DNA from: Rotaria macrura
Lineage: Eukaryota > Rotifera > Eurotatoria > Philodinida > Philodinidae
NCBI GenBank assembly: GCA_900239685.1
Contig: OENT01000273.1
Coordinates: forward strand, 1 to 64,000
Length of the DNA stretch: 64,000 bases
Direction of reading: 5' to 3'
The notes beneath the pieces are model-generated. The model was not told where the DNA came from, made no database searches, and worked only from the letters and a program-made list of their open reading frames with translations. Both the position numbers and the translations under genes were made by a program. Shown one piece after another: positions 22,855-33,257 of the stretch (the first letter of the stretch is position 1; every line of letters starts with the position of its first letter).

Positions 22855-23052
22855 ATGTGCAGCCGAATGAATGAATATATATGTATATAATAAACACGTG
22901 TATTGTGATGCAAGCAATAACAGCACAACTACACGTAACAAGAAGTACCATCAGAATGAATAATGAAAAAAAAGGATGGCCAGGATGACGAGAATAGAAA
23001 AAATAAGTGTGTGAGTGGAACAACATGTATATATAGTGTACACGGTACACAT

Positions 23053-23390
23053 CAGAGCTTTTTTGTCGTGACGACAAAAAATTCGTCCTGTCCCGCCCCG
23101 CGTCTCGCCACCATCTGTTCCGTCTCGTCTCGCTTACTTTTTATTTTTCAGTCCCGTGTCCCGTTTGACATAGTTTACCAAAAATTTCCGAACTGTTTCA
23201 TTATTAAAACACTATCTTTTGGGGCTTGAAATGATTGAGTCAGTTGTTTTGACCGAAAGCGACACTTCTCTGATGAAAAGTCACAAAAAAAAGAATTTTT
23301 TTCAGCTAAAAAACGAAGAATATATTTCTTGCGGGACGCAGAACGAATCCAAAACTCGTCCCGTCCCGTCCCGTGTCCAGCGGAGCTCTG
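23053..23390. mobile_element. hAT-like MITE, 338 bp, near-perfect 8-bp duplication
   Basis: The left end CAGAGCT and right end AGCTCTG form a short TIR. Further in are GTCCTGTCCCGC and GTCCCGTCCCGTCCCG arrays. Flanks are GTACACAT (23045-23052) and GTACACAC (23391-23398), 7 of 8 identical. A CAGAG terminus with an 8-bp duplication fits hAT. No coding capacity. Confidence 0.8.
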
Positions 23391-23700
23391 GTACACACAC
23401 AGGTCGAAGACGTACGGTGGGAACCGACCGGAGCCAGTGTTATTCCCACGATTTCCAGAAGCGGGTTTCCGAAATCGGTTCCGGCATATTTCCCACCAAT
23501 TCCGGGCACCGGAGCTTATCCACGAATACAGTTCCCGTTTCCTACACGGGATCCGTCGACGGAAAACACCATTTCCAAGCCTGGACTGCATACGGTCCAG
23601 ATCAGACCGTTTCCGGAACGGATACCAGCAACGGAAAAAGCAATTTTCCTATCGGGACAGAAAACGGCTCAGATCTGATCGTTTTCGCTAAGCTCATGAA
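23391..23700. repeat. GC-richer repeat block
   Basis: Base composition rises sharply compared with the AT-rich surroundings, and words such as TTCCGG, CCGGAA and GGAACC recur on both strands. A compositionally similar block lies at 24291-24670. Long open frames on both strands are a consequence of few stop codons, not evidence of genes. The left edge coincides with the right target duplication of the 23053-23390 element. Confidence 0.5.
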
Positions 23701-24290
23701 AACTCATCTGGCCGTTTCTCAAACAGCGCTAAATACTCCGACTTACTGAGCAAAGCTCACCGTAATTCGAAGCCATCTTTCAGCTTCTTTTTTAAACAGC
23801 CTCGAACAACACAAGAAGATACCCTGGGAACAAATAACATTCAAGTCAAACTCTATACATTTCTCCCCAAAATTGTTTTTGTCGCAAAAATGAGAATTTT
23901 AAGTCTGAAGACCTACAAATCAGATTTTTAGACTTTGGCAAACCGAAAACGCTATGTGGAAGAACAGCACACATGTTAAACATCAGCATTTTGAGATTTC
24001 CCTGAGCCTTCAATCAAGGTAAGTGACGCTTCTAAAGTCTCAAAATGACATATCATTTTAAATTTTTATCAAAGACATTTGGAATGCACACTAATGCACT
24101 GAAAACAATAACACTCTAAGTAACAGATCTAAAATTTTCACCTGAACCCACAAAAGTAGAATAACCTATCCAGTTCATCGACATACTCCTTAAAACGCAG
24201 GATTTAGAAAAAAATCCCCCAAAAGAGGTTTCAAGGTCTTTTTTCGGAAAATGCTGCCTTGAGTATCTAGAATTGGTAGAAATGAGAATT
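23701..24290. other. Intergenic, no gene recognised
   Basis: AT-rich sequence between two GC-richer repeat blocks; no repeat boundary or gene seen. Confidence 0.4.
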
Positions 24291-24670
24291 TTATATTCGA
24301 TGTGACTTTTTTTCTAGCGGAGGCCTGATTTTCCAAGCAGAAATAAGCTGGTCGGAAAACGGTCGATTTCGACTGTTTTTCGTTTCTTCCTTATCGGAGT
24401 ACTGTATTTCCCGGTTGGATTCGGGCAGAACTTGCCATATTTCCAGTAGGATTCTGGCTGATCCGAGGTATTTCCATGAAATTTCTGGTTTTCGAAAGTG
24501 GCCGGAATATAAAGGTTCTTGGTACGGATAATTCCGGCTGGAATAGTGCTTCCATGTTCCAGTGGTTTTTCCGGCCGGAAATACACCGGAACCGGCAGGA
24601 AGAAGCCGAAAAATATCCCATTTCCTGTGAGTTCCGGGCTCCGGAACGAACGACCTGGGCGCATCGATCA
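24291..24670. repeat. GC-richer repeat block, second copy type
   Basis: It contains inverted words around GGTTTTTCCGGCCGGAAAT and ends near CGACCTGGGCGC, a terminus reminiscent of the CCCAGGTCG elements at 46384 and 60642. A matching left end was not found, so I call it only a repeat. Three overlapping minus-strand open frames here are composition artefacts. Confidence 0.45.
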
Positions 24671-26146
24671 TGCGCTGATCACACAAGTGGTCACTTAACA
24701 AATGACGTCATGTCATAATCATATACTAGCTTAGCGTTAGTGTATAGTCACTGACCCTAACAAGCCTGAAAATAATGTTACTTGAATTTATAATAAAGGA
24801 ATTCTTTAAATGAGATAACAAAACGGAAAAATTGTTGTCTACTTCGTGGAGCAGTAAACTAAGAAGTTTCAATTCCAATTTCTGGGGAAATTCAAGTTCT
24901 ACATTGCTTCCTAACTATCAGGTAAAATTGTGAGAGAAAAAAATGACTGGCTCTGCCATCAGCGACAATAACTGTTTGCATCTTGTTTTCTATTTTTATC
25001 CTTACGTCAGGAAGAAGAGAAAAAAATATTATCGATCAATAGAAAGAGAGAAACAACAAATGGTGTCAATTTTGTTATCGGTGATACCTTTGTTTTCAAA
25101 AACAACTAATCATGTGACGGTACCACTGTAGTGTATGATCATCAATCTTTTTATAGTTACATAAGACTTTTTATGTGAAGAGATAAGGAATTTGGAAACA
25201 GTCATAATACGAAAATGTCAAATAATATATTGGGATAATTGCGATCCAGATATTTTCATTCTGTAGAAAAAAATCAGACTAAAAAATATGTCTCTAAATT
25301 GAGTAATCTATTTCAAATGAAATATACCAACCTTAGACGCACTTTTTCTGCTTTAATTAATCGAATCTGAAGAGGAAGATTTCTTTTCTTATTTGAGTCG
25401 AACATGTTCTATACATATATATTATTACGTACTTGAAAATTTTCTGACTATCTCCAACCTATGTATTAATGATATACAAACCATCCAAACAATAAAAAAA
25501 GAAAAAAAAAGAAAACAAGCATGTGTAAGTCAGTCAAGTATGAATGAAAGTAAAGGAGAGCAAAATAATATGAAGAGAAGAGTCAGGCGGGGAGAACAAT
25601 ATAAAAGCAAGGAATGTGACAGGGATCGTTCCAGTATTACGTAATCAAGTTTAAGGGGAGGAGGGTGTTGCGTCGTTAGTCGGTTCAGAGGCGCAACTAT
25701 TGAATATGTTGGATGCCACAATAATGGATTGTGGCGGAGAGTAAAATTGATGAAATAAAGTAGAATTGAATACGGATAAAGATCCAATAATATATTCAAT
25801 TTGAACAGAAAAGAGATGAGATGAAGAATTTTACAAGAGAGTAACTAGCAAGAGTTACGAGAGAAGAAAGTAGTTTAAGTAGATACGCTCGAATGGCAAG
25901 CGGAAGATATTGAAAGAACGAATATAGGTATCTCTCAATGAAGAGAGAGATATAAAGTAGAGTGAGTAGATGAAGAAGAGAAAAGAGAGAAGAATTATGT
26001 TAAACTCAATTAACAATTTTAGGCGCAAAACAATAAGAGAGAAAAAGGGAGCGAAACTAGAAAGAGAAACAAACAAATGCGCACACAACAAACATCAAGA
26101 TAACATCAGTGACGATTAGGTCGTCACAGAGGGGTGTCCGAAAGAT
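24671..26146. other. Intergenic, purine-rich in its second half
   Basis: From about 25500 to 26080 the plus strand is rich in GAGA/AGAAG words. This gives long stop-free Leu/Ser/Phe-rich frames on the minus strand with no family resemblance. No gene is supported. Confidence 0.4.
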
Positions 26147-27248
26147 CCCATGTGTTTCATTACGATGAAACTGCGACGCAGTTACGCCATAACTGCGATC
26201 GCACTGTGACCCGTAATTACGGAAAATTGCGACGTAGTTATGCGTAATTACGATAAAAAACCCACAGTTACGCGTAGTTACGACGAAAAATGCACAGTTA
26301 CGCAAACGAGCGTCCCAGTTAATTGCAGTTATGCGTCACACTTGCGTTGCAATACACACGAGAGATGACTTAGATTAAGTTATCATTTTATTTGTATTTT
26401 TATTGTGAGCTTAAAAACTTGTTCCGTACAAAAAATAAAAAATTGAAAATTATAAAATTAAAATTTTTACAAAAAGTTTTAAAACAAAAATTAATTTACA
26501 AAACTATCACTTAAAAAAAATTTTAATTTCAAAAATTAAGGAAAATAAATATCCAGAAAAATCAAAACATTAAAAGCTAAAAAATTTCAAAATTTACGAA
26601 ATTACAAGTTAAAAAAAATTATGAATTTCTAAAATCATAGAAAATAAATATCTAGAAAAATCAAAAAAACAACATCTAAAAAGTTTTTAAAAAATTTAAA
26701 AAATAATGGAAAAAATTTTCTTTAAAATAATGTTAAATAATGGAAGAAACAAAGTTTCAAAAATTGAACAACTAAAAAAATTTTAAAAAATAGTTAAATA
26801 TGTATTCTACTGTTCAAAGTAAAATGATTTATGAACGAAAATGTGACGAGCACTGCTATTTATACTGATTTTCTGTGGCTAAGTATTAGTGCTCGAGTGT
26901 GACCAATTATAAATAAGGAAGAATCATTTATAATNTAATAATCGGCCGAAGCCGAAGCAGAAGACCGAAGTTTTCTAATGCGTTGATTCGTTACAGTAGA
27001 TGTCACCAGGTGTCAAATTTTTAAAACGGCGAATCATGAACTTCGGTCTTCTGCTTCGGCTTCGGCCGATTATTGTTACCCTACGATGCGATCGCTACGA
27101 CGCAGTTACGTTGGTCTACGTCGCAGTAAGCGTAGTTTCTTATAGAGACCTTCACTACGATGAATGCGTTGTAGTTACGCATAATTGCGGCGTAAAATTG
27201 GCTCTGTGCGTAACTGCGGCGCAGTTGCAAAAAAAGAGGCGACATGGG
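26147..27248. mobile_element. TIR element, copy 2 (inverted relative to copy 1)
   Basis: Same family as 11548-12488 but in opposite orientation: it begins CCCATGTGTTTC and ends at the complement of CCCATGTCGCC. The subterminal CGCAGTTAC/GTAACTGCG zones (26170-26340 and 27085-27235) and the AT-rich core (26400-26800) correspond base for base over long runs. Removing the nested 138-bp insert leaves about 964 bp, close to the 941 bp of copy 1. AT flanks both ends. The insert replaced roughly 28 bp that copy 1 retains. Confidence 0.8.
26937..27074. mobile_element. 138-bp MITE with perfect 36-bp TIRs, nested
   Basis: Positions 26937-26972 and 27039-27074 are exact inverted complements (starting AATAATCGGCCGAAGCCG), separated by 66 bp. 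It is inserted in the second copy of the CCCATGT element and is absent from the first. An unresolved base at 26935 sits beside its left end. The perfect arms suggest recent activity or gene conversion between arms. Confidence 0.88.
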
Positions 27249-27599
27249 ATTACTTCCAGCCAATTGTTTTTAGCCTTTAGCAGGAGATCGGATTATATAG
27301 AGGGGTTATGGGTCTAAAAGTATAGAAAAAGTGATAAATTAATGCTTGAATGGTCCCAGAGTGAAAAAATTGAAGTACATGTCAGAATGTTGCTTTCTCT
27401 TCACTTCATCTTTTACACTATACAGATAAGACGTGTTTTTCGTTCTTCTTTTCTGTATCGGACGTATACGAAACGTATACGAACACGTGTATTCCAAAGT
27501 TAACTTTTTGCCCTTAAATATTTTGTCCTTAAATTCTTATGCGTTATCAAGCAACATAAGAACAAGGCACTAATTAATAAATCCAACAAAACATCAGAA

Positions 27600-29480
27600 A
27601 TGACGTATGAATACTACAAAAACATGAATGCAGCACAAAAAGATAGATTATGTGATGGCATCGACATGCAAGAACGAATTCAACAGCTCCAGCAGACAGA
27701 AAAAACTGAAAAATCAAAATTATCATTAAAACGGCACCTTACAAACCACAGTCAAATCGAAGAACAGTCATTATCGGATAGAAACGAAGACGATGATATT
27801 ACAGAATATTAAGAGGTCACACATCACAGAGTAAAAAAGAAAATGATAAACAAAGAAGAAAGATTCGCAACAAAAACAATTTTCAACTCTAATTCATTAA
27901 ATGAAAACAACAATAGCAAACAACCGAACAGATCACACACTAGGAATGCCGAAATGTTACAACAACAACCATCATTAGTAAACAACAGCAAAGACAGCAA
28001 CAGTAAATTTAATGATAACCAAACAAAAATATCTTATCAAGCATTGAAATTTGCAGCGGATAATCAATTAAAACCGATAAAAATAGAATGTGAGCCAAAA
28101 ATTAAAGAACAAAAATCAGGTGCGAAATTTATCCAGGACTTGATAAAGTACATTTCAGGTAACTTTTCAATACTAAATCCACAATGTACCAGACCGATTG
28201 GTTTTGATGTATGGTGGACTGATAAAGGCGGAAACATACAAGCATTAACAAAAAACTTAGATTTATATGTTTATCTATGTAAAGAAGAAAGATTTCCAAA
28301 AGAGTTAAACAATATTAAAATTTTCCCACATGTGCCAAAACATCTACCAGCACAAAGATCAATAATCATTAAATGGATACGAAATACAATTTCTTTCAAT
28401 GAACTGAAAAATGAATTAGAAGAAAAATATAAATCAATATATTCAATAGAAGAAATACTAGGGACCGTAAATGAACATAATCGACATATTAGGGTCGACA
28501 TATCAGACCAAGAAGAATACACGAATATATTAAATAGCGGAAAAATTACGATTTATGGGCAACTATATGATGTAGACGAATACCTTCCTGCTCCAAAACT
28601 ACTGATATGTACAAAATGCAATTTACCAGGGCATATAAAAAAGAACTGTTCCTATTCTCAAATTGAATTATGTCGGCGATGCGGAAATGATAGAAAAAAT
28701 ACAGATGATCATAAATCATGCAAAATAAAATGTCATCATTGTCAAGGCGATCACACGTCAACCGATTACAAATGTACAATAATCAATGACTATAGGAAAG
28801 GTCTCGTTATGGAACTTCGTAAACGTCCAGATCTTCTACCAATTAATACACAGATTTTCATACCATCCGAATTCAGGCAATTCGGTGAAAAAAATAAGAT
28901 CATTGAAAATACATTAAACCATATTCAGAATCAACATCATAAATCAAAACAATTTAAAATTAGGAGAGATGACTATAATGCATGGCCTATGTTACAGCAA
29001 AATGAAATGAATGAATCAGCGCCAACAACAATAAATAATACGAGCATATATAATGAAATTCAGTTACTTAGAGATGAATTAGATAAAATCAAAACGGAAT
29101 ATGACGATGAACGAAAACGAAATCAAAAACAACACAATGAAGTGGTAAACATAATTAATCAAAGTTCAATGATAATACAACAACAATTCGAAACTCAAAC
29201 GCAGATGATAACATCAATAAATAGTATAACATGTTCCACAATTATGGAAGCCTGTACACTGATGATGAATAATATATGTTCAATGCTAGAGCAAATGAAA
29301 ACTGAATACAACAATCCAGAAGTTGACAAGATAATAAAACTTACACAAAACCAAATAACATCAATTAACAACGAAAAAGCGGCATTTTTATCACATCAAT
29401 CACTATTAAAACAGTTAGTCGACAAACAAAAAACAACGTTACATAATGCGATGGATACATTAACTCATCAACAAAATTAA
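27600..29480 (+). pseudogene. Retrotransposon ORF1 (Gag-like, zinc knuckles), one in-frame stop
   Basis: The ATG at 27600 opens 70 codons to TAA at 27810-27812; the same frame then continues without a further stop to 29480 (626 codon positions in all). ORF1 proteins coat the element RNA and act as nucleic-acid chaperones. Seen: a Lys/Asn/Gln-rich N-terminus, a globular middle with a Trp-Trp pair (about codon 205), then three cysteine knuckles. The first is a canonical CX2CX4HX4C (CTKCNLPGHIKKNC), followed by CRRC and CHHC variants, at about codons 335-395. A C-terminal half rich in Gln/Asn/Ile follows, with coiled-coil-like heptads (about codons 480-600). An internal ATG at 27843 could restart translation, so the stop may only remove the first 80 residues. 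Confidence 0.8.
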
Positions 29481-29520
29481 TAGTAAAGAATTCAGATATG
29501 CAAAGTCAACAATCAATACA

Positions 29521-32449
29521 ATGTTAGCTGAACAATTTAAAGGAACTGAAAGTGAGAAAAAAGTTATTGTATCTATTTTTAATGAATGGAATTCTAAAAC
29601 TTCTTTGAGTGAATTATGTAAGACGTGGAAGAAAAACAGACCAAATAATGAAAGTGTTAATCTTGCTATTATCTTATATAACTGTCAAGGCCTAAGCACT
29701 CATAGCAATGACATTGATATACTGATAAATACTCACATCCCACAGATCCTAATTTTAACAGGGGTAGGAAAACAAATTCGAAATCTACCTAAAATTCCAT
29801 CCTTTTACTGGGAAAGCATCGAAGGTACAAATAGCTTTGGAGGAGTAGCCATCCTTTGACATCAATCAGTAAGTAGTAAGACTATAGAAAAAGATCAAAA
29901 CTTCATAATGTTAGAAGTGGAAACAGAAAATGAAAAAATTTATATAGGAGGAATATATGTACCACCAAAAAGCAAAGTTCCTTTTGAATTATTTCAAATA
30001 TATTGGAAAAAAGTTCTACATTTTCGGAGATTTCAACGCTAAACATGTACAGTGGAACTGTACAAAAAATAACACCAGTGGAAATGAAATAAAAGAGTGG
30101 ATGGATAAAAACGGATGTGAGATCGTATACCCAAGCTGCACAACATCAAAAAAATCTGAATCAGTCATTGATTTTCTAATTACTCAAGATAAAACAGGAC
30201 TGGAGTGTGAAGTTCTAAAGGAAGGTACTTCAGATCACTTCCCAATTTTATACACATCAACATTTTGTATCAGCGAAAACTCCTTCTTTAGAAAAACAAA
30301 CTGGTCCATATTTACTTTTTTTCTAAAATGTGCTTATGAATATTTTAACTGTCTAGTGTACAATTATGATGAAGATACATTCTTTGAAATTTTTTCTAAT
30401 CTATTATCAGCATTATGGGACAGATGTAGTTCATATGAGAGTGTTAAAAAGTATAGACCACCTTGGCCAAAATACCTCATAACACTAGTGAAAACAGTAA
30501 ATAAATTCAAAAGAAAATATAGAAGAACACGATACTTACGACATTATGAAGAATGGGCGAAATGGAATGAGATTTATAGAAAAGAAAAATCGAATTTTAT
30601 GGAATATAAAAGAAATGAAAAACTGAAATTCATGAAAGAAAAAAGCAATATTTGGAAAGTCGCAAGCCCATCCTTTAAAAACTATACACCCCCATTTCGA
30701 GGAATAAGAACACCACAGGGTATAGAAAGAGATCATCAAAAAATATGCGATACCCTGGCAGATTATTACGAAAAACATTTCTCTGAACCACAATATGATA
30801 TAAACAATAATCATCATAGGCATTGTATAGACGCGTATATGCAAATTGCATTCACCCCAAATATCCCCCTTCAACAAATTAAGCTAAATGAGGTAATAAA
30901 GCAGTGGAAAAAATTTAAGCCGAAAAAGTCAATAGATAGTATGAGTACATCAGCCTTCCTTTTAAAAAATCTTCCTTCTGAATATTTTCAAATTATAACA
31001 GTACTATTCAACAAATGCGCCGAAAAGGGAACATTCTTTTCGAGTGCGAAACATGCAAGAGGGATATGTCTATCTAAAGATGGAGTATATCCAACAGAAA
31101 GCAGATTGAGATCTATATCACTATTACCGAATATGGGCAAATGGTTTGAGCGAATTATGACAGAGATAATAGAGAGTTGGTGTCTTGATAACGGCATACA
31201 TCACGATGATCAATCAGGCTTTACAGCCAATCGACGACTACAAACAAGAATACTATCTATCGTCGAGGATATTAGACTAACAATAGCAGCGCCAAACAGA
31301 CCGGTGTTAGCAATCTTTGTTGACTTTATGACTGCATTTGACAGAGTGTGGTATCCAGCACTCTTTAAAACCTTAAAGGACCTTAATATGCCACTAGATT
31401 TACGAAGATGGATATATGTTTGGCTGCAAAATAGATCTATTAAATTCAGCCATGGAGAGGCTGAGTCGAGAACAATCAAAATTTATCAGGGTGCACCGCA
31501 AGGTTCGGTTCTTGCAGCGCTACTATTTAGAATTCACATACACTTTCTTCCTAGTTACCTGTCCCAAATCGTATCTCACTTATTTGCAGATGATTTAGCA
31601 ATGATTTTTAAGGGAGCAATAGAAAACAAACTGTCAGTGAATATAAACTATATAGAAAGTCAAGCAAAAGTGGTCTTAAGCTCTCTAAAACAATTTGCGG
31701 AAGACTTGATTCGTCCTGTAAATGCACTGAAAACAAAAGCTATGCTAATACATAGTGCAGTGGCGACTAGAAAACCAAGCATAGAATATGGACATGTACC
31801 AATCGAGTACGTTAAATCATTTAAATACTTAGGGATTGAAATTGGTACGAAGTTAGGATGGGGTAACTTCATTAACAAGAGGTTATGTAGAATAAGGAAT
31901 ATATATACATGTCTCAAGAAAATGTTTATGAAGATTCCAAAAGAAGAAATTCAGATACGGAAGAAACTTTTCTACGCATACGCACTACCTCACTTTATAT
32001 GGCTGTTCCCAACATGGTTCTTCTATAGTGAAAAACAGCGATCAAACATCGAACACGTATACAATACAGGAGTGAAAATCATATACAATATTCAGGGATG
32101 GGACGATATAACTTCCTTAGCTATATCTCAAGAATACACACTTAGAGACTATCTATATAAATACTGGAAAAAGTTCGAAACACACCTCGAAAAATCACCA
32201 GAAGCGGTTACATACCAACAAACATGGAAAGCGTTCCTAATAGCCACGTGTCCATCAAAACAGTACTATAAAGAATGCGGCTTTAGGAAGAATGCTAAAT
32301 TCCTACAAAGACTATCAGAAAAAGCGAGGCATACAAAACTTGACGTACTCAATTTTTTCAACGTTCATAAGAAGCAACTAGGAATATACAAGACTAGTTC
32401 GTCTATAATAGAGTGGTTCATATTGAAATATTTCCCTAAGCCACCATAA
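29521..32449 (+). pseudogene. Retrotransposon ORF2 (endonuclease + reverse transcriptase), stop and frameshift
   Basis: The first frame (from 29521) carries the start of an APE-like endonuclease and meets TGA at 29857-29859. The same frame stays readable to about 30010, where sense passes to the +1 frame near an A6 run (30007-30012); that frame is then open to 32449. Endonuclease motifs: YNCQGL, GDFNAKH, VIDFLIT and SDHFPI. The usual acidic residue in the 'LTE' motif is Gly (LILTGVG), a further defect. Reverse transcriptase: RLRSISLLPNMGKWFER, the first catalytic Asp in FVDFMTAFDRVW, the GAPQGSVL box, and FADD at the active site. The product would nick target DNA and prime reverse transcription in place. 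As it stands this copy cannot make the full enzyme. Confidence 0.85.
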
Positions 32450-32946
32450 TAAGAAAAATAAGAAAATAGCAAGATATAACACGACTACGCAGACTTCAAA
32501 CCTACTATATTTTACATCTTCTATCTTTATCAATAACACGTCTTATATTCAATTCTTGTCTTTATCTGTTAAATATCTGTAATCAAATCCTCCTAAATGT
32601 TTACTATCTGTAAAAGTCACTTTCTACCATCAGTAATGTGTTGTTGTTGTATTCAATCTGTATATTTCTTGAATGTTTATAAAACATAAAATGTGAAGTC
32701 ACGTGTTCATTTTTTTTTCTTTTTTACCTGGCTCAGTTGCTAATATGTCAGTGTTTCAATTTGTTAACCTTTTAAGGAACAAATAAATTTTGAAATGTTA
32801 AAAAAAAGTGTTGCTTTCTCTTGCGTTCTTCTATTTATTGATAGAGTGACTGATCCGAATTCCATCACTATTTCCAAAAATTTCCAGTATACTCTTTGTA
32901 TCTCTACTTCCGCTTATTCTTTTGAGGAAATTTTTGATTTCCTGAA

Positions 32947-33257
32947 CCCAGGAGAATCATTCCAAACATAGGATCCGACAGCCATCCGATCATATTTCTA
33001 TCGGAGTTTCTCTTATCCGACGAAATCCCATCGGATTCCTGGTTGCGATTCCTGATTCGGATCCCTAGTGTTGGATTTTATCGAATCCTACTCTCGGAAT
33101 CCGATTGGATTTCATTGTGTGATCAGACAGGCCTCTACTGTTGGGTTTAAATGCCAATTCGTACTCAAATAAGAAAATAGGTTTCTTCCGTCGGATCCAA
33201 TGCTGATTCCACAACCCGGAATCCGATCGGATCCGACATTGGATTTAATCACCTGGG
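32947..33257. mobile_element. MITE copy B (CCCAGG ends)
   Basis: It begins CCCAGGAGAATCATTCC and ends at the complement of CCCAGGTGATTAAATCC, an imperfect 17-base TIR. It matches the nested copy at 7387-7713 over most of its length in the same orientation. AA flanks both ends. Its last base coincides with the first base of the long inverted-repeat element that follows. Confidence 0.75.

Larger units (their letters stand above)
27402..32808 (+). mobile_element. Jockey-type non-LTR retrotransposon, 5.4 kb, inactivated
   Basis: The element is flanked by a perfect 14-base target-site duplication, TGTTGCTTTCTCTT, at 27388-27401 and 32809-32822. It ends in an A-rich tail (TTAAAAAAAAG). It contains an ORF1 with zinc knuckles and an ORF2 with an APE-type endonuclease and a reverse transcriptase, the standard two-ORF layout. 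The GDFNAKH endonuclease motif and the RT arrangement are characteristic of the Jockey group. The exact duplication and nearly intact frames suggest a recent insertion, but ORF1 has one stop and ORF2 has a stop plus a frameshift. The 5' end directly abuts the duplication, so the copy is near full length. Confidence 0.9.

Noticed and set aside
22655..23077. Minus-strand 140-codon frame with TPLYST-like peptide repeats
   Set aside because: The repeats are the translated GGAGTA tandem inside the 22710-22854 MITE, and the frame crosses its boundaries and target duplications.
23219..23749. Plus-strand 176-codon frame
   Set aside because: Runs from inside a hAT-like MITE through its end into a GC-richer repeat; no family resemblance, and all frames are long here because stops are rare.
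24291..24718. Three overlapping minus-strand frames and one plus-strand frame
   Set aside because: Composition artefact of a GC-richer repeat block; the frames give unrelated peptides of equal length.
25530..26091. Long Leu/Ser/Phe-rich minus-strand frames
   Set aside because: Translation of a purine-rich (GAGA) strand; no start context or homology.
30536..31917. Minus-strand frames opposite the retrotransposon
   Set aside because: Antisense shadows of the reverse transcriptase frame.
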